From Croceibacterium sp. TMG7-5b_MA50 (GTDB lineage Bacteria; Pseudomonadota; Alphaproteobacteria; Sphingomonadales; Sphingomonadaceae): 64,000 nt of DNA. This document shows positions 1 to 8,475 of the stretch, piece by piece. Position numbers and translations under genes: made by a program. Where the stretch lies: contig NZ_CP156082.1 in the NCBI RefSeq assembly GCF_039830145.1, positions 2,976,983 through 3,040,982 on the forward strand, in the 5' to 3' direction. Numbering within the stretch: the stretch's first letter is position 1; the number at the start of each line of letters is the position of its first letter. Below the pieces are notes generated by a model, which had not been told where the DNA came from, searched no databases, and was given only the letters and a program-made list of their open reading frames with translations.

Positions 1-359
1 AGCAGCGCGCCGGCATAGGTCACGCCCCATTCGTAGCTGGTCAGCAGGAAGCCCGGCCGCAGCTTTGACTGGCCGTTTGCCGCATCCAGCGCGACGGAAC
101 GCCCTGCGCCATCCATCAGCCCGACCGGCGTGTCCTGTTCGATGAAGGCGAGCACGCGGTCCATCGCGGTCTTCACCGTCGCCTCGGTCGGGCGCAGATA
201 GGGCATGGGATAGGCGGGCGGCAGGCGCGTCGGCGGATCGCCCTCCCGACTGACTGGGGTGCGGTCGGCACCGGTGGCGTCGGCCGCCAATTGCGCCTGT
301 GCCGGGTTCGCTGCCAGCCCTGCGAGCAGGATCAGCCCTGCCGCTACCGATCGCACCAT
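1..359 (-). CDS. GH105-like unsaturated rhamnogalacturonyl hydrolase, N-terminal fragment
   Basis: Only the first 119 codons are in the window; the gene runs off the left edge. The protein starts with a hydrophobic signal peptide (MVRSVAAGLILLAGLAA) ending near an A-Q-A-Q cleavage site, so it is exported. About 110 residues in comes the segment LLTSYEWGVTYAGALL, which resembles the first conserved helix of GH88/GH105 (YteR-type) hydrolases. These remove unsaturated galacturonic acid from rhamnogalacturonan oligosaccharides made by pectate lyases. The start is the ATG read leftward from 359. The gene is divergent from a GH28 gene across a 134-bp gap, which fits a shared pectin operator. The catalytic Asp lies outside the window, so the family call rests on one motif plus context. 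Confidence 0.6.
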   Translation of the reverse strand, partial: MVRSVAAGLILLAGLAANPAQAQLAADATGADRTPVSREGDPPTRLPPAYPMPYLRPTEATVKTAMDRVLAFIEQDTPVGLMDGAGRSVALDAANGQSKLRPGFLLTSYEWGVTYAGAL

Positions 360-422
360 CAATCCCCCTCCATTGGCGGCTGAGCGCCGCAACTGGGAGC
401 ATAGCCCTCTCTTGCCCGGCTC

Positions 423-436
423 AGCAATACGTTGCT
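423..436. promoter_or_regulatory. Inverted repeat in the GH105/GH28 divergent promoter
   Basis: AGCAA-TACG-TTGCT forms a 14-bp inverted repeat with 5-bp arms, about 60 bp from each divergent start. Position and symmetry suggest an operator for a pectin-responsive regulator. No regulator gene lies next to it and no experimental motif was matched. Confidence 0.3.
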
Positions 437-493
437 AAGCTTTCCCAAATTGCTGATGCTGATGGACAAATTCACGGGGGAGCAGGGCTGTTG

Positions 494-1888
494 ATGCCGC
501 AAACGGATCGTCGCCATTTCATCGGCGGCAGCACGGCAGCGATCCTGCTGGCCGCCACGGCCCGTGCTGCGCCGGCTGACGACTGGACCCGGGCGGAGGC
601 GATCGTCGCGCGCGTGCGGCCGCCGCGCTTTGCGGATCGCACGATCGATATCCGCGCCCACGGCGCCACCCCCGGCGGGCAGGCGTCCTGCACGGCCGCC
701 TTCGCCGATGCAATCGCGGCCTGCGCGGCGGCGGGTGGCGGGCGCGTGCTGGTACCGGAAGGACGTTGGCTGACCGGCGCAATCCGCCTCCTCTCCGGCG
801 TGGAGCTGCATGTCGCCGCGGGTGCGACCATCGCCTTCAGCACCGATCCCGCCGATTACCCGATCGTGCCCACCCGGTTCGAAGGGGTGGAGCTGCTGAA
901 CTATTCCCCGCTGATCTACGCCAGCGACGTGCGCGACGTGGCCGTGACCGGCACCGGCACGATCGACGGCCAGGGCGCCGCCTGGTGGAGCTGGAGCGGC
1001 GGCGCGCGTTACGGCTGGCGCGAGGGGCTGCCCAGCCAGCGCGCCGCGCGCGCCCGCCTGTTCGCCATGGCGGAGGAGAACCGCCCGGTGGCGGAGCGCC
1101 GCTTTGGCAATGGCGACTACATCCGGCCCAATCTCCTGCAGTTCCAACGGTGCGAGAACGTGCTGATCGAAGGGGTCACCCTGCGTGATTCCCCCTGCTG
1201 GAACGTCCATCCCGTGCTGTCGCGCAACGTGCTGATGCGCGGCGTGACGGTCACGGGCCTCGGCCCCAACAATGATGGCTGCGATCCGGAATCGGTCGAC
1301 GGCATGGTGATCGAAGGCTGCACCTTTGACACGGGCGACGATTGCATCGCCATCAAGTCCGGCCGCAATGCCGATGGGCGGCGCATCGGCGTGCCCGCGC
1401 GCGACATCGTGATCCGCGATTGCACCATGCATGCCGGCCATGGCGGCGTGGTGATCGGCAGCGAGATGTCCGGCGGGGTCGAGAACGTGTTCGCGGAACG
1501 GTGCCGGATGAGCAGCCCGAACCTGTGGTACGCCCTGCGGTTCAAGACCAATGCGGTGCGCGGCGGCCGCATCGCCCATGTCCGCGCCCGCGACATCGAT
1601 GTCGGCGTGGTCGAGCGTGCGGCCATCATCTGCGACTTCAATTACGAGGAGGGCGCGAAGGGCGACTTCGTGCCCGAGCTGGACGATGTGCTGGTCGAAC
1701 GGCTGGTGGCCGAAAACGCCGTGCGGGTGCTCGACGCCAAGGGGCTGCCGCAGGCGCCGATCGGCCGGCTGGCGCTGCACGATTGCCGTTTCGACGGTGT
1801 GCGAGAGGAGAGCTTCGTGCAGCGCGTGACCGAGCTCGAACTGGTGAACGTGCGCGTCAACGGGGCGCCCGTCACCACGCTGGGGTGA
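494..1888 (+). CDS. GH28 polygalacturonase-family pectin hydrolase
   Basis: A 464-residue exported right-handed beta-helix enzyme. The N-terminus has a Tat-type signal (TDRRHFIGGSTAA, residues 4-16) and an A-R-A-A cleavage region near 26. GH28 signatures appear in order: NNDGCDPES at 259-267 (the N-T-D-G-x-D catalytic motif), GDDCIAIKSG at 281-290 (the D-D pair), GHGGVVIGSE at 315-324 (G-H-G) and RFKTN at 349-353 (the R-I-K equivalent). The hydrolytic machinery therefore looks intact, for alpha-1,4-galacturonan or a related homogalacturonan/rhamnogalacturonan end. An upstream in-frame start would place 65 unrelated residues before the Tat signal, so the ATG at 494 was chosen. The stop codon directly abuts that of the convergent next gene. 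Confidence 0.85.
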   Translation: MPQTDRRHFIGGSTAAILLAATARAAPADDWTRAEAIVARVRPPRFADRTIDIRAHGATPGGQASCTAAFADAIAACAAAGGGRVLVPEGRWLTGAIRLLSGVELHVAAGATIAFSTDPADYPIVPTRFEGVELLNYSPLIYASDVRDVAVTGTGTIDGQGAAWWSWSGGARYGWREGLPSQRAARARLFAMAEENRPVAERRFGNGDYIRPNLLQFQRCENVLIEGVTLRDSPCWNVHPVLSRNVLMRGVTVTGLGPNNDGCDPESVDGMVIEGCTFDTGDDCIAIKSGRNADGRRIGVPARDIVIRDCTMHAGHGGVVIGSEMSGGVENVFAERCRMSSPNLWYALRFKTNAVRGGRIAHVRARDIDVGVVERAAIICDFNYEEGAKGDFVPELDDVLVERLVAENAVRVLDAKGLPQAPIGRLALHDCRFDGVREESFVQRVTELELVNVRVNGAPVTTLG

Positions 1889-3478
1889 TCACCGCCTGTC
1901 CATGTCCGCCACGCCCCGGATGCCGGCGCTGCGGAACCGCCGGACATCATGCAGGGCAAACGCTTCCGCATCGCGTGGCAGGCGCAGGCGGAACAAGTCG
2001 GCATCCTCCACATCCTGCAGCCAGATGGCCGGGCGCGGGTCGGGTGCGGCGACCTGCACCTCCACATTGCTGAGCGCCAGGTTGCGCACGTGCCGCGCGA
2101 ACAGGCCGGTCGCCGGCAGGTCGCCGAACATCGTCGCCTCGGGATAGCCGAGTTCGTTCTCCGGCGGCTGCAGCTTCGCCATCGCCGCCGGCGCGCCGCC
2201 CACCTGATGCAGCAGCGTGTCGCTGATCTGCACGTCGGTGATGGGCCGTTCGGCCAGCCCAGCGATGACGGCCGGCAATTGGCTGCCGCCGGAACTGACG
2301 AGGTTGCTGATCAGCACGCGCTGCACCGAGCCCAGCGGGCGCCCGGCAGGCCCGCGCATCCGCTTTCCCAGCCGCAGGAAGAACGCGCCATGCACGATCC
2401 CGCGCATGGTGATGTTGCTGATCGTCACATCTTCCAGCATCCCGCCATCGACGGTCTCCAGCGCGATCCCGCGGCTATCCTCGAACACGCAGTTCGTGAT
2501 GGCGATGTTGCGGAAGCCGCCATTGCTCTCCGTCCCGAACTTGATCCGGCCATGGATCAGCGGGGCGAAGTCGGCCGGCATCTTGCGCCACGTGCCATCC
2601 AGGACCGAACCGATTTGGTAATTGCCGGTCACCAGGCAATCGCTGATCGTCACGTTCTCCGTCACGCGGGGATAGCCCAGCGCGAAGCTGGACTTGGGGC
2701 AGATCGCGTCGTCATACGGGGCGTTGACGGTGCAATTGGTGACCCGCACATTCTTGCAGCAATCGATGTCCAGCCCGTCGCGGTTGGTATCGATCAGCAG
2801 GTTGTCGATGGTGAGGTTGTCCACGCCGGTCGCCAGCAGCGCGAACCACCCGCCTTCCAGCAGCTTGAAGTCACGCAGCAGGACGTTGCGGCAATTCTTC
2901 AGCGCGATGGCCTTGTTGGCGGTGCCGGGACCCGTCGGGTCCTGCAACCAATTGTCCTTGCCATCGCCCCGGCCCAGACCCTTGCCCCAGATCAGCCCTT
3001 CGCCGGTGATCGCGACGTCATGCAGGCCATCGCCCCAGATGAAGCTGTTGCGCCAGTGGCTGTGGCCGAAATCTTGGAAGCCTGTCGCCCGCGGGTCCTG
3101 CTCCTCCGCCAGATCATACCCGTTCTGCCCGTCTGCCGGTGCAGGTGCCGCCAGCAGGGTGGCGCCCTGCGCCAGATGGAGCGTGATGCGGCTTTCCAGC
3201 CTGATCGTGTAGGCGGCGTAGGTGCCGGCGGGGAAATGCAACGTGCCGCCGCCGGCAGCCGCCAGTTCCGCGATGGCGCGGTTGATGGCGGGCGTGTCGA
3301 TGGCGATGCCATCGCCCACCGCGCCGAAGCGGCGCACGTCCACCGCCCCATCGGGCGCCGCGCCGGTGCGGGATCGCGCGGCTTGCGCCCCTGCCGCCGT
3401 GGGACGCAGCAGGGCCGCGCTCGCCAGGGCCAATCCACCACCCAGGGCTGCCCGCCGGTCCAGCAGCGTCGCGCGCAT
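1889..3478 (-). CDS. GH28-fold pectinase-like protein (divergent active site)
   Basis: A 529-residue secreted beta-helix protein. The signal region (MRATLLDRRAALGGGLALAS) is Tat-like. An N-terminal VRRFGAVGDG motif at 48-57 is typical of pectate-lyase-superfamily/GH28 proteins. The catalytic block reads NRDGLDID (232-239) and then DDAICPKSS (256-264), in place of the usual N-T-D-G-x-D and G-D-D-C-I. The acidic residues are largely kept but the surroundings differ, so rhamnogalacturonan or another pectic substrate is plausible. The start ATG overlaps the stop of the upstream TonB-dependent receptor as TGATG, so the two are translationally coupled and probably act on the same glycan. Confidence 0.75.
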   Translation of the reverse strand: MRATLLDRRAALGGGLALASAALLRPTAAGAQAARSRTGAAPDGAVDVRRFGAVGDGIAIDTPAINRAIAELAAAGGGTLHFPAGTYAAYTIRLESRITLHLAQGATLLAAPAPADGQNGYDLAEEQDPRATGFQDFGHSHWRNSFIWGDGLHDVAITGEGLIWGKGLGRGDGKDNWLQDPTGPGTANKAIALKNCRNVLLRDFKLLEGGWFALLATGVDNLTIDNLLIDTNRDGLDIDCCKNVRVTNCTVNAPYDDAICPKSSFALGYPRVTENVTISDCLVTGNYQIGSVLDGTWRKMPADFAPLIHGRIKFGTESNGGFRNIAITNCVFEDSRGIALETVDGGMLEDVTISNITMRGIVHGAFFLRLGKRMRGPAGRPLGSVQRVLISNLVSSGGSQLPAVIAGLAERPITDVQISDTLLHQVGGAPAAMAKLQPPENELGYPEATMFGDLPATGLFARHVRNLALSNVEVQVAAPDPRPAIWLQDVEDADLFRLRLPRDAEAFALHDVRRFRSAGIRGVADMDRR

Positions 3479-6400
3479 CAGAACCGCACCGCCGCGCCCA
3501 GGAAGAATTCGGTGCCCAGCACGTCGTAGGTGGCGGTGTAGGTGTTGGCGTTCGGCCCCTGCGTGGTGATGGGCGGATTGTTGTCGAACAGGTTGTTGAT
3601 GCCGCCGAACAGCTCGAACCGGTCGGCAGGGTTCCAGCTGAAGGACAGGTCGACATAGCCCTGCGCCGGCAGCCGGGGATAGGCGATGTTCTCCAGCGCG
3701 GGTGTCGTCGCCGAACCCTGCCGCAGCGGCACGATGTAGCGGTCGGTCGTGACCGGGCCGACATAGCGGTAGCGCAGGCTGAGGGCGACGTCCTCCACCG
3801 TCCAGGTCGCGCGGGTCAGCCCGCGCCAGCGGGGCAGCGGCTGGCCGCAGGCCGGGCCGAACGATCCGGCGCAGCGGTTCACGATGTCGGGCAGGGCGGC
3901 GACGGGCGTGGTGTCGAAGCTGTCCAGCCAGGTGAAGTCCGCCGCCAGGTCCAGCCGGCTGGTGCTGCCGATCGCCGGAAAGCCGAACGGCAGGTCGGTG
4001 GAATAGCGGGCGGCGAAGTCGATGCCGCTGGTCTGCAGCAGGCCGGTATTGGCGTTCAGCACCTGCAGGGCGAAGGGATCGTTGATCTCCCCGGTCTGCG
4101 GGTTGCGGCGCACCGCCTGGCAGAACTCGCTGCCGGCATCCTGGATCACCAGATAACACAGGTTCAGCGTGTTCTGCGCGCTTCCACCCAGGGCCGCGAT
4201 CGCGCCTTCCAGCGTGATGTCGAAATAGTCGGCGCTGAGCGACAGGCCCGGCGCGAAGCCGGGCGTCACCACGATGCCGGCGGTCCAGGTGTCCGACACC
4301 TCCTCCTGCAGATTGGGGTTGCCGCCGAAATCGGCCGGGAAGATGTTGTTGGGCTGCACGCCGGCGCCGAACACCAGGTCCGCCGGCACCCCGGTGGCGA
4401 TGCACAATTGGCGGATCGCATCGGTGCGTTCGCTGCTGTTGCCTCGGCCGGAACATGGATCCGTCGCCGCGCCGACCACCCGGTTGCGGCCGCCGAACAG
4501 TTCGCCGACGCTGGGCGCGCGGATCGCCCGCTGGTACTGGCCGCGCAGCAGCACGTCGGACACGGGCTGCCATTCCAGCCCGCCGAGATAGGTCCACACG
4601 CCCCCGACCCCGTCGAGATCGTAGGACGAGTAGCGGAAGGCCGCGTTGGCGGTCAGCCGGTCGAAGAATGGCTGGTCGCGCAGCAGCGGCACCCGCACCT
4701 CCCCGAACACTTCCTTCACCCCGACGCTGCCTTCGGTCGGCAGACCCGGGTTGAAGCCGGCGACGTCGCCTGACGACAGGAAGCTGTCGGGCACGAAGCG
4801 GGTGGAGGTCTTGCGCCATTCCGCCCCCAGGCTGAAGCCGAGCGCCCCGGCCGGCAACTGGACGGCGGTGCCGGTCAGGCTCGCCTGTGCCACCTGCTGC
4901 GTGGCGACGGTGCTGTTCGACGCGCCGATGGCGATGGCGGTGCGGCACGCATCGGACACGTTCTGGCCGAAGATGTTGCACACCGGCGCCGCGCCGCCCT
5001 GCGACAGCAGCGATGCCTGCAGGCGGCTGCGGCTGATCGCGTTCTGCAGCAGCAGCGTGCCTTCGCTGCGGCTGTAGGTGTAATAGGCATCGTACCGCAG
5101 GTCGGTCAGCGCGTTCTCGCCCAGCGATCCCAGATCACCCCTGACACCCAGCGCCACGCGGAACACGTTGCGCCGCTCCGTCGCCTGCCGCGGTCCGACC
5201 TCGACATAGCGGCGGCCCGCGGTGACCACCGCCAGCCCGTCGCCCGGCGTGGTCGTGCGCGTCGTGGTGCCGCTGGTGACGGTCGCGGGCCCACGCTCCG
5301 CCAGGTCGAGCTGGCGCAGCACCTCCTGCAATTGCGGTGTCAGATAGGGGTTGCGGACGTCGAACAGCGTGGGGCTGCCGACATTGGTCGGCGCAAGCTG
5401 CGCCGCGACTTCGTTGTTCGAGTAATGCAGTTCGAGATAGCCGGTGACGCTGTCGGTGAAGTCGTAATGGCCAAAGCTGTTGATCATCCACCGGCGCTGC
5501 GGCTGGCGCAGGTAATTGTCGGGGCCGAGATTGAAGTCGTCCTGCGGCGTCAGCGCCGGGCGTGCCGCGCCGCCGGCATCGTCGAAGGTGAAGCCGCGAC
5601 TGCCCAGCCCGCTGAGGCCGGCGGCGGCATAGGCGGCGTTCAGCGCCGCATTGGTCCCGCCGAACGCCGGAATGCCGGAGAAACGCCCATTGGGAATGTC
5701 GCCGCTGCCCCCGCGGATGAAGCCCGGCTCGCCCCCGGCGGCGCGGCAGGTTTGCCCGGCCGGTGGGGAGAACGGCGTACCGGCGCTGCTGGCGCTGCCG
5801 CTGCCCGCCACGGTACAGCCATCGTTGAGGGAATCGAAGGCGAAGCTGCCGCGTTCGCCGCGGGTTATGGAGCCGCGATCGAGATAATTGCCCGAAACGA
5901 CCAGGTTGCCGCGCCCATCGGCGAAATTGCCGCCCAGCGTCAGGTCGACGTTCACCACCGGCGTACCGGTGGGTCCGTCCAGATTGACTTGCCCGCGCGC
6001 CTCCACGCCCTCCCAGTCTTCGCGGATGATGAAGTTGACGACACCCGCGATCGCGTCGGAGCCGTATACCGCGCTGGAGCCGCCGGTGACGATCTCGGTC
6101 CGGGCGATCAGGCTTGTGGGGATGGTGTTGAGATCGACGACCTGTTCCGGGCCGTAGATCGCGAAGCGGCGACCGTTCACCAGCACCAGATTGCGCTGTG
6201 CGCCGAAGCCGCGCAGGTTTACGTCGGCGATGCCGCCCGGGACCGTGTTGCTGAACGCATTGCCGAGTTGCGAGCCCACGGCCTGCGGCAATTGCACCAG
6301 CGTCCGTTCGATATTCACGTTGCCCGCCAGCTTGATCGCCTCTTGGTCCACCACCGCCAGCGGGGTCGGCGAATCGAAGCCGTCGCGGGCGATCCGCGAT

Positions 6401-6570
6401 CCGGTGACCACGATCGGCGTGCCTTCCGCGGTATCCTCGGCCGGGGTGTCCGATGCGGTGACGGCGTCCTGTGCGCGGCTGGCGCCTGCCGGCAACAGGC
6501 CGCAACACAGTGCGGCCAGCGTGGAAGTGCCAAGCAGCATCGTACGCACGTGGTGGCGCGAAAGGCTCAT
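3478..6570 (-). CDS. TonB-dependent outer-membrane receptor, probable pectin oligosaccharide importer
   Basis: A 1030-residue receptor. It has a signal peptide (cleavage near SRAQ, residue 34), a TonB-box-like stretch TPIVVTG at 51-57, and a plug domain with the landmarks VNLRGFGAQRNLVLVNGRR and GGSSAVYGSDAIAGVVN. A long 22-strand barrel follows, ending in an aromatic C-terminus (GAAVRF) as outer-membrane barrels do. The ATG at 6570 is preceded by GGGAGA at good spacing; an ATG 21 bases earlier lacks such a site. It is coupled to a GH28-fold gene downstream and divergent from a GH43 gene, so its cargo is probably a pectic or hemicellulosic oligosaccharide rather than iron. The exact substrate cannot be read from sequence. 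Confidence 0.9.
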   Translation of the reverse strand: MSLSRHHVRTMLLGTSTLAALCCGLLPAGASRAQDAVTASDTPAEDTAEGTPIVVTGSRIARDGFDSPTPLAVVDQEAIKLAGNVNIERTLVQLPQAVGSQLGNAFSNTVPGGIADVNLRGFGAQRNLVLVNGRRFAIYGPEQVVDLNTIPTSLIARTEIVTGGSSAVYGSDAIAGVVNFIIREDWEGVEARGQVNLDGPTGTPVVNVDLTLGGNFADGRGNLVVSGNYLDRGSITRGERGSFAFDSLNDGCTVAGSGSASSAGTPFSPPAGQTCRAAGGEPGFIRGGSGDIPNGRFSGIPAFGGTNAALNAAYAAAGLSGLGSRGFTFDDAGGAARPALTPQDDFNLGPDNYLRQPQRRWMINSFGHYDFTDSVTGYLELHYSNNEVAAQLAPTNVGSPTLFDVRNPYLTPQLQEVLRQLDLAERGPATVTSGTTTRTTTPGDGLAVVTAGRRYVEVGPRQATERRNVFRVALGVRGDLGSLGENALTDLRYDAYYTYSRSEGTLLLQNAISRSRLQASLLSQGGAAPVCNIFGQNVSDACRTAIAIGASNSTVATQQVAQASLTGTAVQLPAGALGFSLGAEWRKTSTRFVPDSFLSSGDVAGFNPGLPTEGSVGVKEVFGEVRVPLLRDQPFFDRLTANAAFRYSSYDLDGVGGVWTYLGGLEWQPVSDVLLRGQYQRAIRAPSVGELFGGRNRVVGAATDPCSGRGNSSERTDAIRQLCIATGVPADLVFGAGVQPNNIFPADFGGNPNLQEEVSDTWTAGIVVTPGFAPGLSLSADYFDITLEGAIAALGGSAQNTLNLCYLVIQDAGSEFCQAVRRNPQTGEINDPFALQVLNANTGLLQTSGIDFAARYSTDLPFGFPAIGSTSRLDLAADFTWLDSFDTTPVAALPDIVNRCAGSFGPACGQPLPRWRGLTRATWTVEDVALSLRYRYVGPVTTDRYIVPLRQGSATTPALENIAYPRLPAQGYVDLSFSWNPADRFELFGGINNLFDNNPPITTQGPNANTYTATYDVLGTEFFLGAAVRF

Positions 6571-6606
6571 CAGATCTCTCCCATGCGACACGCGGTTCTA
6601 GTGATA

Positions 6607-6616
6607 GCGCTAGCGC
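6607..6616. promoter_or_regulatory. 10-bp perfect palindrome upstream of the receptor
   Basis: GCGCTAGCGC is a perfect palindrome about 37 bp upstream of the receptor start. It may be an operator half or a leader hairpin. At this GC content such a palindrome could also arise by chance. Confidence 0.2.
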
Positions 6617-6686
6617 CAGCACCTGCGTGTTCTACTATGTGGAAGACGGTCTGACAGGGTGGGAGATTGCTGTCAATCAGCACTAA

Positions 6687-6698
6687 GTTAGCGGTAAC
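6687..6698. promoter_or_regulatory. Candidate LacI-family operator between receptor and GH43 genes
   Basis: GTTAGCGGTAAC is a 12-bp palindrome with five of six pairs matching and a central CG step, the classic layout of LacI-family operators (GTTA-N4-TAAC). It lies in an AT-richer patch of the 202-bp divergent region, where one regulator could control both the receptor and the GH43 gene. No LacI-type gene is in the window, so the cognate regulator would be encoded elsewhere. Confidence 0.4.
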
Positions 6699-6772
6699 AA
6701 TATTGGTGCCGCCATGCGCCAGCCCGATTGCCACGCCCGCACTCTCGCCTATGGTGACCGGGGAGAGAGAAC

Positions 6773-8353
6773 ATGCGCCACCTGATTGCCGCTCTTATGC
6801 TGGTTGCCGTGTCGGCGCCGCCGATCGCGGCGCAGGCGCCGGGCAGGACCTACGACAATCCGATCATCTGGGCGGACTACTCCGATCCCGACGTGATCCG
6901 GGTGGGCGACCGGTACTACATGGTGTCGTCCAGCTTCCACCTGTCGCCCGGCATCCCCGTGCTGGAATCGGCCGACCTGGTGACCTGGCGGATCGCCGGC
7001 CATGTGCTGCCGCGCCTGTCCTTCGCGCCCGGCTACGACATGCCGGGGCCGCACACGCTGGACGACACGATCAGCAAGCCGGTGGGCGGCACGCGCTATG
7101 CCGGTGGAGCCTGGGCGCCCTCCATCCGTCATCACGACGGCCGGTTCTACGTCTATGTCGCGACCCCCGACGAGGGCATCTTCATGATGAGCGCGACCGA
7201 TCCCGCTGGCCCGTGGACCGCGCCCGTGACCGTCATCGACGAGCCCCGGCTGGAGGATCCGTGCCCGTTCTGGGACGATGACGGCAGCGCCTGGCTGATC
7301 CATGGTCGAGTCGGGGCGGGGCCGCTGATCCTGCACCGCATAACGCCGGACGGGACCCGCGTGCTGGACGACGGCATCACCGTGGCGGAGGACAAGGTGC
7401 GCCTGCCCACGCTGGAAGGGCCCAAGCTCTACAAGCGGGATGGCTGGTACTACATCTTCGCGCCGATCGGCGGCGTCTCGACCGGGCCGCAGGCCGTCGG
7501 CCGGGCGCGGTCGATCACCGGGCCGTATGAGTGGCGTGACGTGCTGCTGCCGACAGATGCCATCAAGGGGCCGCACCAGGGCGGTTATGTGGAGACGCCC
7601 GATGGCGCCGGGTGGTTCGTGCACTTCAACTCCACCGGCGCGTTCGGCCGCATCACGCACCTGCAACCCGTCCGGTGGCAGGATGGCTGGCCGGTGATGG
7701 GCGATGCCCCGGCGGGCGCCACCGGCGGTACGCCCGTGGCCCGCCACGCCGCTCCCGCCGTCGCGCCCGACGCCCCTCGCTTCGCGCTGCAGGCATCGGA
7801 CGAGTTCGCCGACGCGCGGCTGGGGCTGCAATGGCAGTGGAACCACAATCCCGACAATTCCCGCTGGAGCCTGGCGCAGCGCCCCGGCTTCCTGCGGCTG
7901 GCGGCCGGCACCGCCGACCATCTGGTCACCGCGCGCAACACGCTGACGCAGATGCTGACCGGCCCGCGCATGATCGCCACCGCCCGGATCGAGCTGTGGC
8001 GCATGGCCGAGGGACAGCGGGCCGGGCTGACCATGTTCGGCGTCCGGCCAAGCTGGATCGGCGCGGTGCGCGACGGCGGCGTCACACGCCTGGTCTTCGC
8101 CAGCGAGGGGCGCGAAACGGCCGGACCGATCCTGCCGGACAGCGTGCTGCTGCGCGTGGATGTGGGGCCTGACCAGCGCGCGCATTATTCGTGGAGCACC
8201 GACGGGCGGGACTTCGCGCCCTTTGGCGAGGTGCTGGAACTCTCGCCGTTCTCCTGGTGGCGCGGTTCGCGCCCGGGCCTGTTCACCTTCACCCGCGCGG
8301 CCGAGCCGGCGGGGGAGATCGACGTCGACTGGTTCCGCGTTGAACCCCGGTAG
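6773..8353 (+). CDS. GH43 beta-xylosidase/arabinofuranosidase-type glycosidase
   Basis: A 526-residue exported enzyme with a Sec signal peptide (MRHLIAALMLVAVSAPP, cleavage near residue 21). The five-bladed propeller shows the GH43 triad: base D38 in YSDPDVIR, modulator D162 in LEDPCPFW, and acid E215 in LEGPKLY. Residues from about 325 to the end form a second beta-sandwich of the concanavalin-A-like type seen at the C-terminus of beta-xylosidases. Such proteins remove xylose or arabinose from the ends of hemicellulose or pectin side chains in the periplasm or at the surface. RBS GGGGAGAG precedes the ATG. It is divergent from the TonB-dependent receptor, which probably imports the same glycan. 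The exact sugar is not decidable. Confidence 0.85.
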   Translation: MRHLIAALMLVAVSAPPIAAQAPGRTYDNPIIWADYSDPDVIRVGDRYYMVSSSFHLSPGIPVLESADLVTWRIAGHVLPRLSFAPGYDMPGPHTLDDTISKPVGGTRYAGGAWAPSIRHHDGRFYVYVATPDEGIFMMSATDPAGPWTAPVTVIDEPRLEDPCPFWDDDGSAWLIHGRVGAGPLILHRITPDGTRVLDDGITVAEDKVRLPTLEGPKLYKRDGWYYIFAPIGGVSTGPQAVGRARSITGPYEWRDVLLPTDAIKGPHQGGYVETPDGAGWFVHFNSTGAFGRITHLQPVRWQDGWPVMGDAPAGATGGTPVARHAAPAVAPDAPRFALQASDEFADARLGLQWQWNHNPDNSRWSLAQRPGFLRLAAGTADHLVTARNTLTQMLTGPRMIATARIELWRMAEGQRAGLTMFGVRPSWIGAVRDGGVTRLVFASEGRETAGPILPDSVLLRVDVGPDQRAHYSWSTDGRDFAPFGEVLELSPFSWWRGSRPGLFTFTRAAEPAGEIDVDWFRVEPR

Positions 8354-8416
8354 AACCACGAGACACGGTTGACGATGGATTAACCGTTTTCGCCCCATCC
8401 CTCCCGCGTGGCCGAC

Positions 8417-8447
8417 AACCGGGCTGCGGCATCAGGCCGTCCCGGTT
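8417..8447 (+). terminator. Hairpin after the GH43 gene
   Basis: AACCGGG and CCCGGTT form a 7-bp stem, with further GC pairing possible inside a 17-base interior. It lies in the 122-bp gap between GH43 and the autotransporter. There is no clear T-run, so it could equally be a leader structure of the autotransporter mRNA. Confidence 0.3.
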
Positions 8448-8475
8448 CCCGTCGGTGGGTAGGGATTGGCGAAAC

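Noticed and set aside
359..1780. Long minus-strand frame opposite the GH28 gene
   Set aside because: Composition rich in His/Arg/Ala with no domain; the plus strand carries intact GH28 motifs.
1949..3529. 526-codon plus-strand frame opposite the GH28-fold gene
   Set aside because: Shadow of the real minus-strand gene; no family motif and no coupled start.
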